A stretch of DNA of 64,000 bases, taken from contig NZ_CCAE010000017.1 of the NCBI RefSeq assembly GCF_000723405.1, forward strand, positions 1-64,000, written 5' to 3'. A program made the position numbers and the translations under genes. Below the pieces are notes generated by a model. It saw only the letters and a program-made list of their open reading frames with translations, did no database searches and was not told the origin of the DNA. Origin of the DNA: Hydrogenophaga intermedia. Its GTDB lineage: Bacteria; Pseudomonadota; Gammaproteobacteria; Burkholderiales; Burkholderiaceae_C. Positions 23,687 through 32,656 of this stretch are shown piece after piece; the first letter of the stretch is position 1, and every line of letters starts with the position of its first letter.

Positions 23687-25609
23687 TCAGCGGGCCGCCA
23701 CAGTGGCCGCACCGGGCCGCGGCACCTTGATGCTGGCTTTGTAGCGGGCCTTGAGTGTCTCGTAGTAGGCCAGGCTCTCGGCACCCGACCACCACTGCGA
23801 CACCTGCTGCACCTCTTGCGCCAGACGCTGGGCGTCCACGTCGCCGCGCGGCACCACCCGATTGACCTGCACGACCGCATAACCCTGCTCGCCCAGGTTC
23901 ACACCCACCCAGGCCGGCAGGGCCTTGGGATCGGCGCTGAGGGCCGCGTCGAGCACGCGCGGGTCCAGGTCCAGCGGCGCGTCGCGCGACACCGTGACGG
24001 ACGCACCCAGCGCGGCGGCATCGGCACCACCCTTCCAGGCCGCGAGCTGCTTCTCGCCTTCTTCCTTGGCCAGCTCGGCGGCGCGCTGCGCCACCAGACG
24101 GGCACGCACCTGATCGCGCACCTCGTCCAGGCTCAGCGTGCGGGCCGGGTGATACGCCACCACCCGCGCCGACACGAGGCGGTTGCTGCCCACATCGATG
24201 GCCTCGGTGTTGCGCTTGCCGGACGTGGACTCGGGCGCGAACAGGGCTTCGAGCAGGCGGCGGTTGGCCAGCACGCCGTCGTCGCCCGGCGCGGGTGTTC
24301 GTTGCAGGCCCTTGGTGGTCTGGACCTGCAGCTTCAGGCGCTCGGCCGTGGGCTGCAGCGAATCGGGCTGCTCGTAGACCAGGTTGGTGAAGGTGTCCGC
24401 CGATTCGGCGAACTGGCGCTGGGCCTGCTGCTTGCGCAGTGCCTCTTCGATCTGCGGGCGCAGCTCGGCGAAGGAGCGCTGGGGCGGCGCCTTGATGTCG
24501 GTGAGCTGGATGATGTGAAAGCCGAAGTCGGACTCCACCAGATTGGAGATCTCACCCTTCTTGAGCGCGAACACGGCCTGCTCGAACGGCGGCACCATGG
24601 CGCCGCGGCCGAAGAAGTCGAGGTCGCCGCCATTGGGCGCCGAGCCCGGGTCCTGAGAATTCGCCTTGGCAAGTTCGGCGAACCTGGACGGATCGGCCTT
24701 GACCTGGGCGAGCAGGTCCTCGGCCTTCTTGCGCACCTCGGCCTTCTGTTCGGGCGTGGCTCCGGCAGGCACGCTCAGCAGGATGTGGCTCGCGCGGCGT
24801 TCTTCGGCACCGCTGAGCTGGGCGACGTTCTGCTCGTAGTAGCTGCGCAGGTCGGCCTCGTTGAGGACCACGGACTTCTCGAGCGCGGCGGCGTCGAGCA
24901 CGAGGTATTCGACATCGGCCTGTTCACCGGCCTGGAACAGCGCCTGGTTCTGCTGGTAGAAGGCCTCGATGTCGGCGTCGCTCGGCTTCACGCGCGAGGT
25001 GAAGTCCTTGGCCGAGAAGGTCTTGCTGCGCAGTTGGCGCTTCTCGAAGAACGCGTCCAGCGAGACACGGGCCATCGCATTCGAGGCGAAGCCGCTGTTC
25101 TGCACGCTCTGCAGCACCTGGCGCTGCGACAGGTCGGCGCGAACCGAAGCCTCGAACATCTCGGGCGTCATGCCCTGGCGCGAGAGCAACTGGCGATAAG
25201 CCCCGACGTCGAGGCTGCCGTCGGGCCGGCGCATGGCGGCGATGGTGGGGTTGGACTGCAGTTCGCGCGCCAGGCGCTGGTCGCTGGTGTAGAGATGGAG
25301 GTTCTGTGCGGCGGCCGCCACCACGCGGTCGCGCACCATGCGCTCCAGCGTGGCGTAGCGGGCCTCCTCAGAGTCGAGCATGGCGGGGTCGATCGTGGGC
25401 ATGGCCTGGCGCAGGCGCTGCGACTCTTCGCGGTGTGCCTGCTCCCATTCGGCGCGCTTGATGTCCTTGCCATCGACCGTGGCCACCGCTTCACCGCCTT
25501 CGCTGAAGCGGGTGTAACCCTCGACCCCGAAGAGCACGAAGGAGGGAATGATCAGGATCAGCAGGAAGCCCATGAGGTACTTCTTGTGATCGCGAATGGA
25601 ATCGAACAT
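23687..25609 (-). CDS. ppiD: Peptidyl-prolyl cis-trans isomerase PpiD-type (SurA N-terminal and parvulin domains)
   Basis: A 640-residue periplasmic folding chaperone anchored in the inner membrane. The N-terminus MFDSIRDHKKYLMGFLLILIIP is the usual cytoplasmic tail plus single membrane helix. A SurA-N-like domain spans about residues 40-200, with SRQGMTPEMFEASVRADLSQRQVL. The parvulin domain is at about 265-365 (RRASHILLSVP, then FAELAKANSQDPGSAPNGGDLDFFGRGAMVPPFEQAVFAL and FGFHIIQLTDI). A further SurA-like C-terminal domain follows. Located after hupB and tRNA-Val on the same strand; E. coli also has ppiD next to hupB. Confidence 0.93.
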   Translation of the reverse strand: MFDSIRDHKKYLMGFLLILIIPSFVLFGVEGYTRFSEGGEAVATVDGKDIKRAEWEQAHREESQRLRQAMPTIDPAMLDSEEARYATLERMVRDRVVAAAAQNLHLYTSDQRLARELQSNPTIAAMRRPDGSLDVGAYRQLLSRQGMTPEMFEASVRADLSQRQVLQSVQNSGFASNAMARVSLDAFFEKRQLRSKTFSAKDFTSRVKPSDADIEAFYQQNQALFQAGEQADVEYLVLDAAALEKSVVLNEADLRSYYEQNVAQLSGAEERRASHILLSVPAGATPEQKAEVRKKAEDLLAQVKADPSRFAELAKANSQDPGSAPNGGDLDFFGRGAMVPPFEQAVFALKKGEISNLVESDFGFHIIQLTDIKAPPQRSFAELRPQIEEALRKQQAQRQFAESADTFTNLVYEQPDSLQPTAERLKLQVQTTKGLQRTPAPGDDGVLANRRLLEALFAPESTSGKRNTEAIDVGSNRLVSARVVAYHPARTLSLDEVRDQVRARLVAQRAAELAKEEGEKQLAAWKGGADAAALGASVTVSRDAPLDLDPRVLDAALSADPKALPAWVGVNLGEQGYAVVQVNRVVPRGDVDAQRLAQEVQQVSQWWSGAESLAYYETLKARYKASIKVPRPGAATVAAR

Positions 25610-25659
25610 GCGGACGTCCTTGAGGTGGCGGGGTCGAGTGCCGGATTCTGATGGACAAC

Positions 25660-25688
25660 AAAAAAGGCGAACCCTCGTTCGCCTTTTT
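25660..25688 (-). terminator. Rho-independent terminator downstream of tRNA-Val
   Basis: AAAAAAGGCGAAC (25660-25672) and GTTCGCCTTTTT (25677-25688) form a 12-base-pair stem with a CCTC loop. It lies just past the tRNA-Val 3' end on the minus strand and separates the tRNA from ppiD. Confidence 0.85.
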
Positions 25689-25689
25689 G

Positions 25690-25765
25690 TGGTGGGTGCT
25701 GACGGGCTCGAACCGCCGACCTACTCCGTGTAAGAGAGCCGCTCTACCAACTGAGCTAAGCACCC
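25690..25765 (-). tRNA. tRNA-Val (UAC)
   Basis: A 76-base minus-strand tRNA with encoded CCA. Acceptor stem GGGTGCT pairs with AGCACCC; the D-arm has AGCTCAGTTGGTAGAG; the anticodon loop CTTACAC gives anticodon TAC; the T-arm contains GGTTCGAGCCC. The anticodon stem includes two G-U wobble pairs (27-43 and 31-39), which is unusual but tolerable. Confidence 0.93.
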
Positions 25766-25778
25766 GGGTATTGGTCGA

Positions 25779-26051
25779 TCAGTTGACCGCGTCCTTCAGT
25801 GCCTTGCCGGGGCGGAACTTCGGCACTTTGGCGGCCTTGATTTTAATCTCGGCGCCCGTGCGCGGGTTGCGGCCCTTGCGGGCGGGGCGCTTGCTCACGG
25901 CGAACGAGCCGAAGCCCACCAGGGAAACGGTGCCGCCCTTCTTGAGCGTGGTGCGGATGGCGGCGATGGTGGAGTCGAGTGCACGTGTCGCGGCGGCCTT
26001 GGAGATGTCGGCGTGCTTGGCGATGTGTTCGACGAGTTCGGTCTTGTTCAC
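25779..26051 (-). CDS. hupB: DNA-binding protein HU (beta-type)
   Basis: A 90-residue nucleoid protein that bends and compacts DNA. The fold is unmistakable: [27 protein letters not shown], then [26 protein letters not shown] (the DNA-wrapping arm with its conserved RNPRTG and the tip Pro), and [16 protein letters not shown]. It starts at GTG (26049-26051), with AGAGGGG eight bases upstream. A sigma-70 promoter is visible at 26182-26211. tRNA-Val follows within 14 bases and may share the transcript. Confidence 0.96.
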   Translation of the reverse strand: MNKTELVEHIAKHADISKAAATRALDSTIAAIRTTLKKGGTVSLVGFGSFAVSKRPARKGRNPRTGAEIKIKAAKVPKFRPGKALKDAVN

Positions 26052-26181
26052 GAAGGGCCCCTCTTGGAAATGGATGAGTGAAGCGTGTGTTGGGCCGGAT
26101 GGGCCGGTTGCCGCGAGGGCCGACCGGGGTCTATCCGGGAGCGCAGGCCCTGGCGAGCTGCCGGAATCCATGCGCCGAACG

Positions 26182-26211
26182 ATTAGACCCACGTGCCGCA
26201 GCGCATGTCAA
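26182..26211 (-). promoter_or_regulatory. Sigma-70 promoter for hupB
   Basis: On the minus strand TTGACA (complement of 26206-26211) is a perfect -35 box and TCTAAT (complement of 26182-26187) a five-of-six -10 box, spaced by 18 bases. The hupB start lies about 130 bases downstream. The rest of the 26052-26323 gap shows no gene that I can support. Confidence 0.65.
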
Positions 26212-26323
26212 CAAGACGGTTGGCGCTGAGGCCCGTGGGCCACACGAGCGGCGATTCTAGACGCAGATGCAACGCGCGACGCCCCTCTCACGGGGGGTGA
26301 AGCCACGCCTGCGGGACCGGCGG

Positions 26324-27409
26324 TCACACAAGGGACGCGATCGCACGCCCGACGTCGGCCGTGCCCGCGCGTCCGCCCAGGTCGGCCGTGCGCGGCGCAC
26401 CACTCTTGGGCTCCAGCGCGGCCTCGATGGCGCGCAGCACGGCGTCGTGCGCGTCGCGGTGGCCCAGGAAGTCGAGCATCATGGCGCCGCACCAGATCTG
26501 GCCGATGGGGTTGGCGATGCCCTTGCCGGCGATGTCGGGTGCCGAGCCGTGCACCGGCTCGAACAGCGAAGGCATGGTGCGGTCCGGGTTGAGGTTGGCG
26601 CTGGGCGCGATGCCGATGGTGCCGGTGCAGGCCGGACCGAGGTCGGACAGGATGTCGCCAAACAGGTTGCTGGCCACGACCACGTCGAAGAAATCGGGCC
26701 GCTGCACGAAGTGCGCGGTGAGGATGTCGATATGGAACTTGTCGACCGTCACATCTGGATACTCTTTTGCCATTTCCGCCACGCGCTCGTCCCAGTACGG
26801 CATGGTGATCGCGATCCCGTTGCTCTTCGTGGCGCTGGTCAGGTGCTTTTTCGGGCGCGAACGCGCCGTCTCGAAGGCGAAGCGCAGCGCGCGGTCGACA
26901 CCGTGGCGCGACATCACGGTCTCCTGCATCACGATCTCGCGCGGTGTGCCCGGGTACATGCGCCCGCCGATGCTGCTGTACTCGCCCTCGGTGTTCTCGC
27001 GCACGATGACCATGTCGATCTCGCCGGGCTGGCGCGCACTGCCATCGCGACGCACCACGGGCGCGATGACGCCGGGCATCAGGCGCGCCGGGCGCAGGTT
27101 GATGTATTGGTCAAACTCGCGGCGAAACAGCAGCAGCGAGCCCCACAGCGAAATGTGGTCGGGCACCTTGTCGGGCCAGCCAACGGCGCCGAAGTAGATG
27201 GCATCGTGGCCACCGATGAGGTCCTTCCAGTTGTCTGGCAGCATCTTGCCGTGCTTCTCGAAGTAGTCGCAACTGCTGAAGTCGAAGTGGTCGAACTGCA
27301 AGTCGATACCGAAGCGCGTGGCCGCGGCCTCCATCACGCGCAGGCCCTCGGGCATGACTTCGGTGCCGATGCCGTCGCCGGCGATGACCGCAATGCGGTG
27401 TTTGCTCAT
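26324..27409 (-). CDS. Tartrate / D-malate dehydrogenase (isopropylmalate dehydrogenase family)
   Basis: A 361-residue NAD-dependent decarboxylating beta-hydroxyacid dehydrogenase. It has IAVIAGDGIGTEVMPEGLRVM at the N-terminus, IDMVIVRENTEGEYSSIGG for the substrate loop, the DILTAHFVQRPDFFDVVVASNLFGDILSDLGPACTG metal-binding segment, and EPVHGSAPDIAGKGIANPIG near the C-terminus. The features around FDFSSCDYFEKHGKMLPDNW are those of TtuC/DmlA rather than LeuB. AGGAG lies eight bases before the ATG. A divergent LysR gene next to it matches the dmlA-dmlR arrangement. Confidence 0.88.
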   Translation of the reverse strand: MSKHRIAVIAGDGIGTEVMPEGLRVMEAAATRFGIDLQFDHFDFSSCDYFEKHGKMLPDNWKDLIGGHDAIYFGAVGWPDKVPDHISLWGSLLLFRREFDQYINLRPARLMPGVIAPVVRRDGSARQPGEIDMVIVRENTEGEYSSIGGRMYPGTPREIVMQETVMSRHGVDRALRFAFETARSRPKKHLTSATKSNGIAITMPYWDERVAEMAKEYPDVTVDKFHIDILTAHFVQRPDFFDVVVASNLFGDILSDLGPACTGTIGIAPSANLNPDRTMPSLFEPVHGSAPDIAGKGIANPIGQIWCGAMMLDFLGHRDAHDAVLRAIEAALEPKSGAPRTADLGGRAGTADVGRAIASLV

Positions 27410-27452
27410 GGAAGATCTCCTGGTGTGGACTCGAATCGCTGGCGCCACTGTA

Positions 27453-27488
27453 GCGAATCCATTCGCAATAATCCGTGCATCGATTATT
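27453..27488. promoter_or_regulatory. Two dyads between dehydrogenase and LysR gene, candidate LysR sites
   Basis: GCGAAT-CC-ATTCGC (27453-27466) is a perfect 6-2-6 palindrome. AATAATC (27467-27473) and GATTATT (27482-27488) form a 7-8-7 inverted repeat immediately beside it. Two adjacent sites in a divergent LysR-regulated spacer resemble the recognition and activation sites of this regulator class. Confidence 0.55.
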
Positions 27489-27504
27489 GATCCAGGAGCA
27501 ATTC

Positions 27505-28482
27505 ATGGACCGCGCCGATCTGGAGATGGTGCACGCCGTGCACCAGCACGGCAGCCTGGCGCAGGCCGCGCAGGCCCTCGGGCTCACCCCATCGGCCATC
27601 ACGCGGCGCCTGGCGGCGCTGGAAGACGCGCTGGGCGTGCGACTGTTCCAGCGCACCACGCGCCGCGTGAGCCCCACCGCGGAGGGCGAAACGCTGTCGC
27701 TGCGCGCGGCCGAGCTGCTGCGCGGCTTCGAGGCGGCGGAAGCCGAACTGCGCGAGCGCCAGGCCGAACCCGCCGGCCCCATCCGCCTGGCGGCCACCTT
27801 CGGCTTCGGGCGGCGCTGGCTCGGCCCGGCGCTGGCCGATTTCCAGGCGAAACACCCGGCGGTGTCCGTGCAGTTGCAGCTCACCGAACGCCTGCCCGAC
27901 CTGGCGGCCGAGGGCCTGGACGGCGCGGTGTGGCTGTGGAGCGCACCCGACCAGCGCGCCGGCGAATGGGTGTCGCGACGTCTGGCCCCCAACCGGCGCG
28001 TGCTGGTGGCCGCGCCCGCCTACCTGGCGGTGCATGGCGCGCCGCAAGCGCTGGACGACCTGACCATGCATCACTGCCTGGTGGTACGCGAGAACACCGA
28101 CGCGGGCCCACGACGCAGCGACCACTGGACCCTGCAACGCGAGGGCGACACCGCCCTGCACCGCGTGGCCATCGCCGGGCCGTTGTCCAGCAACTCGGGT
28201 GAGCTGGTGCGCGACTGGTGCCTGGCGGGCCACGGCATCATGCTGCGCAGCCTGTGGGACATCGCACCGCAAATCGATAGTGGCGAGCTGATGCAGGTGT
28301 TGCCGGCCTGGAGCCACCGCGACGCCGACATCCACTGGCTCGCGCCCTGGCAGGCGCACTCACCCAAGCGCATACGGTTGCTGGTGGCCGCTCTGGCGGA
28401 GGCCTTTCGCGACGAGCCCTGGCGGCCCGCACCGGCGCTCAGCGGGGCGAGCGCACGACCAGGCTCACGCCGAAAGCCGTGA
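27505..28482 (+). CDS. LysR-family transcriptional regulator (DmlR-like)
   Basis: A 325-residue regulator. The helix-turn-helix is in DLEMVHAVHQHGSLAQAAQALGLTPSAITRRLAALEDALGVRLFQRTTRR. The effector domain starts near residue 90 and has the CRP-like fold pattern (LVRDWCLAGHGIMLRSLWDI). AGGAG lies seven bases before the ATG at 27505; an upstream start at 27475 has no ribosome site. Divergent from the tartrate/D-malate dehydrogenase gene, its likely target. Its last 44 bases overlap the convergent exporter gene. Confidence 0.9.
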   Translation: MDRADLEMVHAVHQHGSLAQAAQALGLTPSAITRRLAALEDALGVRLFQRTTRRVSPTAEGETLSLRAAELLRGFEAAEAELRERQAEPAGPIRLAATFGFGRRWLGPALADFQAKHPAVSVQLQLTERLPDLAAEGLDGAVWLWSAPDQRAGEWVSRRLAPNRRVLVAAPAYLAVHGAPQALDDLTMHHCLVVRENTDAGPRRSDHWTLQREGDTALHRVAIAGPLSSNSGELVRDWCLAGHGIMLRSLWDIAPQIDSGELMQVLPAWSHRDADIHWLAPWQAHSPKRIRLLVAALAEAFRDEPWRPAPALSGASARPGSRRKP

Positions 28483-29338
28483 CCGCAATGCCCGCCACGG
28501 TGAGCGGCGTGATCGGCTCGCGAAACAGCAGCCAGGCGATGACGGCCGTGGTGGGCGGCACGAGGTACATGAGGCTGGCCACGCTGGCGGCCGCGCCGCG
28601 CTGGATCAGCAGGTACAGCAGCGAACTGCCGCCCAGCGTGAGCCCCAGCACCGACCAGGCCATGGCGCCGATGAATTCGCCCGTGTAGTGCATGGGCTCG
28701 GACTCGAGCAAGGCCAGCGGCAGCGTGACGATGAAGGCCGCGATGAGCTGCACGGTGTTGGCGGTGCGCACGTCGCAGGCCTGCACGAAACGCTTTTGGT
28801 ACAGCGTGCCGGCGGTGATGGCGAACAGCGCGAACACCGCGTAGACCAGGTTCTCCGCGTTCGCCTGATCACCGGGCGATCCTTCGATCAGTTTGCGCGA
28901 GACCACCAGCACCAGGCCCGCGAAGCCCAGCAACAGACCCAGCCACTGCCGCCGCGACACCTGGCCCTGCGCGCCGCCCACGGCACTGAGCCAGATGGCG
29001 GTGAGCACCGGTTGCAGCCCGACGATGAGCGAGGACAGGCCCGAGCCCATCCCCGCCTTCACCGCCGCCCACACGCCGCCGAGGTAGCCCGCGTGCATGA
29101 GCACGCCCACCACCGACAGGTGCAGCCACTGCTGGCGGTTGGCTGGCCACTTCACGCCGGCCCACAGGATCCAGGGCAGGAAGCACAGGATGGACAGCGC
29201 GTAGCGCATGGCCAGGAAGGACAGCGGCGGCGCGTGCGGCATGCCGTAGCGCGCGACGATGAAGCCGGTGCTCCAGATCAGCACGAAGACCCAGGGCATG
29301 GCGCGCAGCCAGGCGTTGTCGGACGCTGGGGACTGCAT
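28439..29338 (-). CDS. EamA/DMT-family membrane transporter
   Basis: A 299-residue membrane protein with ten predicted helices arranged as two EamA repeats (first ending near LVVSRKL, second near VRSPR). Typical stretches are FVLIWSTGFIVARYGMPHAPPLSFLAMRYALS and LMYLVPPTTAVIAWLLFREPITPLTVAGIAVTAFGV. These are metabolite exporters; the solute cannot be told. ATG 29338 is chosen; a GTG three codons upstream is an alternative. It follows pgsA by nine bases and overlaps the LysR gene at its 3' end. Confidence 0.88.
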   Translation of the reverse strand: MQSPASDNAWLRAMPWVFVLIWSTGFIVARYGMPHAPPLSFLAMRYALSILCFLPWILWAGVKWPANRQQWLHLSVVGVLMHAGYLGGVWAAVKAGMGSGLSSLIVGLQPVLTAIWLSAVGGAQGQVSRRQWLGLLLGFAGLVLVVSRKLIEGSPGDQANAENLVYAVFALFAITAGTLYQKRFVQACDVRTANTVQLIAAFIVTLPLALLESEPMHYTGEFIGAMAWSVLGLTLGGSSLLYLLIQRGAAASVASLMYLVPPTTAVIAWLLFREPITPLTVAGIAVTAFGVSLVVRSPR

Positions 29339-29347
29339 GGGGCTCAC

Positions 29348-29917
29348 TCAGCGGGACCGCGCGCGGATCTCGGGCAGCGCCTTCTGCAGGTAATAGACCA
29401 TGGACCAGACCGTGAGAATGGCCGAGAGCCACAGCAGCCAGGTGCCCCACACGCGCGTGTCGATGAGGCCGAGCAGTCGACCGTCGAACAGCAGGAAGGG
29501 AATCGCGATCATCTGCACCATGGTCTTGAGCTTGCCGATCATGTGAACCGCCACGCTCTTGGTGGCGCCGATGATGGCCATCCATTCGCGCAGCGAGGAG
29601 ATCGCGATCTCGCGGCCGATGATGATGAGCGCGGCGAACACGTCGGCCCGGCCCATGTGCACCAGCACCAGCAGGCTCGCGCAGACCAGGAACTTGTCGG
29701 CCACGGGGTCGAGGAAGGCGCCGAAGGCCGAGGTCTGGTTGAGCTTGCGCGCGAGGTAGCCGTCGGCCCAATCCGTCAGCGCAAAGACGATGAACATGGC
29801 GGTGGCCACCAGGTTCTGCTCGGCCGCGCTGAGGCTTTGCAGATAGAACACCCCCACGATCAGCGGAATGGCCAGGATGCGGGCCCAGGTCAGCAGTGTG
29901 GGGAGGTTGAAGAACAT
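29348..29917 (-). CDS. pgsA: CDP-diacylglycerol--glycerol-3-phosphate 3-phosphatidyltransferase
   Basis: A 189-residue inner-membrane enzyme making phosphatidylglycerol phosphate. The CDP-alcohol phosphotransferase signature DG-x2-AR-x8-G-x3-D-x3-D is complete in DGYLARKLNQTSAFGAFLDPVADK. Several membrane helices surround it. The ATG at 29917 gives MFFNLPTLLTWARI, the normal N-terminus; an open frame extends further upstream but does not look coding. Confidence 0.93.
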   Translation of the reverse strand: MFFNLPTLLTWARILAIPLIVGVFYLQSLSAAEQNLVATAMFIVFALTDWADGYLARKLNQTSAFGAFLDPVADKFLVCASLLVLVHMGRADVFAALIIIGREIAISSLREWMAIIGATKSVAVHMIGKLKTMVQMIAIPFLLFDGRLLGLIDTRVWGTWLLWLSAILTVWSMVYYLQKALPEIRARSR

Positions 29918-29988
29918 GGGCCGGATTATGCGGGTGGGGACGCGAGGGACTTGTTTCAGGGGCAACATCGACTGGCGACGCTGCATAA

Positions 29989-30004
29989 TTGACGTTTACG
30001 TCAA
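29989..30004. promoter_or_regulatory. Palindrome TTGACGT-TT-ACGTCAA, candidate LiuR/MerR-type operator
   Basis: A perfect 7-2-7 inverted repeat 45 bases before a short-chain dehydrogenase start, followed by a second partial copy (ACGTCAACG). It resembles, as I recall them, the boxes of the MerR-type regulator LiuR, which controls branched-chain amino acid and acyl-CoA catabolism in proteobacteria. The assignment is by memory of that motif and by the target gene. Confidence 0.5.
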
Positions 30005-30048
30005 CGTCAACGCCACACCGGCGTCCTTTCCACCTCAGGAGCACAAGC

Positions 30049-30807
30049 ATGGAGATTGCAGGCAAGGTATTCATCGTCACCGGCGGCGCATCGGGCCTCG
30101 GCGAAGGCACGGCGCGCATGCTGGCGGCCAACGGCGCCAAGGTGGTCATCGCCGACATGCAGGTGGACAAGGGCGAGGCCGTGGCCAAGGACATCGGCGG
30201 TGTGTTCGTCAAATGCGACGTGAGCAGCGAGGCCGAGGGCCAGGCCGTGGTGGCCAAGGCGGTGTCGCTGGGCAAGCTGATGGGCTTGGTCAACTGCGCG
30301 GGCATTGCGCCAGCGGAGAAGACCGTGGGCAAGAACGGGCCGCACTCGCTGGCCGTCTACACCAAGACCATCATGGTCAACCTGGTGGGCACCTTCAACA
30401 TGATCCGCCTGGCCGCCGACGCCATGTGCAAGAACGAGCCCGAGGCCACGGGCGAGCGCGGCGTGCTCATCAGCACGGCCAGCGTGGCGGCCTACGACGG
30501 CCAGATCGGCCAGGCCGCCTACAGCGCCACCAAGGGCGGCGTGGTCGGCATGACGCTGCCGATCGCGCGCGACCTGGCGCGCAACGGCATCCGCAACATG
30601 ACCATCGCCCCCGGCATCTTCGGCACGCCCATGCTCTTCGGCATGCCGCAGGAAGTGCAGGACGCCCTGGCCGCCAGCGTGCCCTTCCCCAGCCGCCTGG
30701 GCACGCCGCAGGACTACGCGAAGCTGGCGAAACACATCATCGAAAACGACATGCTCAATGGCGAGGTGATCCGTCTCGATGGCGCAATCCGGCTGGCGCC
30801 TCGATAA
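30049..30807 (+). CDS. Short-chain dehydrogenase, 3-hydroxyacyl-CoA dehydrogenase type II-like
   Basis: A 252-residue NAD(P)-dependent oxidoreductase. The Rossmann glycine motif is [29 protein letters not shown] is the NAG-type segment; catalytic Ser, Tyr and Lys appear in [25 protein letters not shown]. The overall pattern, including [32 protein letters not shown], is that of HSD17B10-like 2-methyl-3-hydroxybutyryl-CoA dehydrogenases of isoleucine or fatty acid degradation. CAGGAG precedes the ATG. It stands alone behind a palindromic operator. Confidence 0.88.
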   Translation: MEIAGKVFIVTGGASGLGEGTARMLAANGAKVVIADMQVDKGEAVAKDIGGVFVKCDVSSEAEGQAVVAKAVSLGKLMGLVNCAGIAPAEKTVGKNGPHSLAVYTKTIMVNLVGTFNMIRLAADAMCKNEPEATGERGVLISTASVAAYDGQIGQAAYSATKGGVVGMTLPIARDLARNGIRNMTIAPGIFGTPMLFGMPQEVQDALAASVPFPSRLGTPQDYAKLAKHIIENDMLNGEVIRLDGAIRLAPR

Positions 30808-30835
30808 GCCGGCGCGTCGGGCGTAGAGTGGCGCC

Positions 30836-32620
30836 ATGACGCGCTGTCTCTCGCCCCTCCTTCTGTCTTTGCTGGCGGCCTGCGCGCAACCGCCGGCCAC
30901 TGCGCCACAACCCGAGGCCGCCTCCGGCTTCACCGCGAAACCGGGTTGGTCCTACCAGCGTCAGGCGGTTGCAGCCGCCAACCCGCTCGCCACCGACGCC
31001 GGCGCGCAGATCCTGCGCGAAGGCGGCAGCGCGGTGGACGCCGCGATCGCCGTGCAGATGGTGCTCACGCTGGTGGAGCCGCAGTCCAGCGGCATCGGTG
31101 GTGGCGCCTTCCTGCTCCACTGGGACGGCCGGCGCGTGCAGGCCTTCGATGGCCGAGAGACCGCGCCCGTCGGTGTGGACGAACGCCTGTTTCTCGATGC
31201 CCAGGGCCAGCCGATGTCCTTTCCGCAGGCCGTGGCCAGCGGCCGTTCGGTGGGCGTACCGGGCGCCGTGGCCATGCTGGCGCTGGCCCACCGCCAGCAC
31301 GGCAGGCTGCCGTGGGCGCGGTTGTTCCAGCCCGCCATCGACCTCGCCGAGCGCGGCTTCGCCGTGAGCCCGCGGCTGCACACGCTGCTGGCCGCCGAGA
31401 AGGCACTGCCCGCCGATCCCGTGGCACGCGCCTACTTCTACCGCCCCGACGGCACGCCCCAGCCCGTGGGGCACGTGCTGCGCAACCCCGAACTCGCGGT
31501 GGTGCTGCGCGAGATCGCCACCACTGGCCCCGTCGCCCTGGTCGAAGGCCCCATCGCGCGCGCCATCGTCGAGAAGGTGCGCCAGCACCCCACCCTGCCC
31601 GGCGCGCTGACGCAGGACGACCTGCGCCGCTACCAGCCGCGCGAACGCGAGGCCCTGTGCCACCCGCTGCGCACCGGCGGGCGCTGGGTGCGCCTGTGCG
31701 GATTCCCGCCGCCCAGCTCGGGCGGCATCGCGGTCGCTCAGATCCTGAGCCTGCTCTCGCGCACACCACAGGCCATGGCCTCGCTGCGCAACGGCCTGCC
31801 CGGCGCCGACTGGCTGCACGCCTACACCGAGGCCTCCCGCCTGGCCTTTGCGGACCGCGCCCAGTACGTGGCCGACCCGGATTTCGTGCCCGCTCCCGGC
31901 GGCGACTGGCGCAGCCTGCTCGATGCCGACTACCTCAACGCGCGCGCCGAACTCATCGGCCCGCAGCGCATGCCGAACGCCGAGCCGGGCCGCCCAGCCG
32001 GCACGCCGCTGGCCTTCGCACCCATGCCGCCGCAGCCCGAGGCCGGTACCAGCCACATCAGCATCGTCGACGGCCAGGGTCAGGCGCTCGCCATGACTAC
32101 CACCATCGAGTCGGCCTTCGGCGCGCGGCTGATGGTGAGCACCAATCCCGCGCGCCCGGGCGGCTTCCTGCTCAACAACGAACTCACCGACTTCAGCTTC
32201 GCGCCCGCCGACGCGCAGGGCCGCCCGATCGCCAACCGTGTCCAGCCGGGCAAGCGCCCCCGCTCGTCCATGGCGCCCACGCTGGTGTTCGACGCGCAGA
32301 CGGGTGAGCCGATCATGAGCGCAGGCAGCCCGGGTGGCGCGCTGATCATTCACTACACCGCCAAGGCCCTGCACGGCACGCTGCACTGGAACTTGCACCC
32401 GCAGGCGGCGCTGGACCTGCCCAACTTCGGCACGCTGGGTGGCCCGCTCATGCTGGAGCAGAACCGCTTCCCCAACGCCACCGTGCAGGCCCTGCGCGCG
32501 ATGGGCCACACGGTGCAGACAGTGGAGATGACCAGCGGCGCGCAGGCCCTGGTGCGACGCGGCGGCCGCTGGCTGGGCGGCGCCGACCCGCGGCGCGAGG
32601 GGATCGTGTCCGGAGACTGA
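30836..32620 (+). CDS. ggt: Gamma-glutamyltransferase, probable lipoprotein
   Basis: A 594-residue periplasmic enzyme that cleaves or transfers gamma-glutamyl groups (e.g. from glutathione). The N-terminus is a lipoprotein signal with lipobox LAAC, Cys16. Family motifs: NPLATDAGAQILREGGSAVDAAIA, PQSSGIGGGAFLL, and the autocleavage site GTSHISIVD, where Thr405 becomes the N-terminal nucleophile of the small subunit. ESAFGARLMVSTN, RPRSSMAPTLVF and GSPGGALII complete the active site. The lipid anchor is less common; most GGTs are soluble periplasmic proteins. Confidence 0.92.
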   Translation: MTRCLSPLLLSLLAACAQPPATAPQPEAASGFTAKPGWSYQRQAVAAANPLATDAGAQILREGGSAVDAAIAVQMVLTLVEPQSSGIGGGAFLLHWDGRRVQAFDGRETAPVGVDERLFLDAQGQPMSFPQAVASGRSVGVPGAVAMLALAHRQHGRLPWARLFQPAIDLAERGFAVSPRLHTLLAAEKALPADPVARAYFYRPDGTPQPVGHVLRNPELAVVLREIATTGPVALVEGPIARAIVEKVRQHPTLPGALTQDDLRRYQPREREALCHPLRTGGRWVRLCGFPPPSSGGIAVAQILSLLSRTPQAMASLRNGLPGADWLHAYTEASRLAFADRAQYVADPDFVPAPGGDWRSLLDADYLNARAELIGPQRMPNAEPGRPAGTPLAFAPMPPQPEAGTSHISIVDGQGQALAMTTTIESAFGARLMVSTNPARPGGFLLNNELTDFSFAPADAQGRPIANRVQPGKRPRSSMAPTLVFDAQTGEPIMSAGSPGGALIIHYTAKALHGTLHWNLHPQAALDLPNFGTLGGPLMLEQNRFPNATVQALRAMGHTVQTVEMTSGAQALVRRGGRWLGGADPRREGIVSGD

Positions 32621-32656
32621 TCCGGCTGGCCCCAGGGGGTAAGCTAGCCCTCTTTC

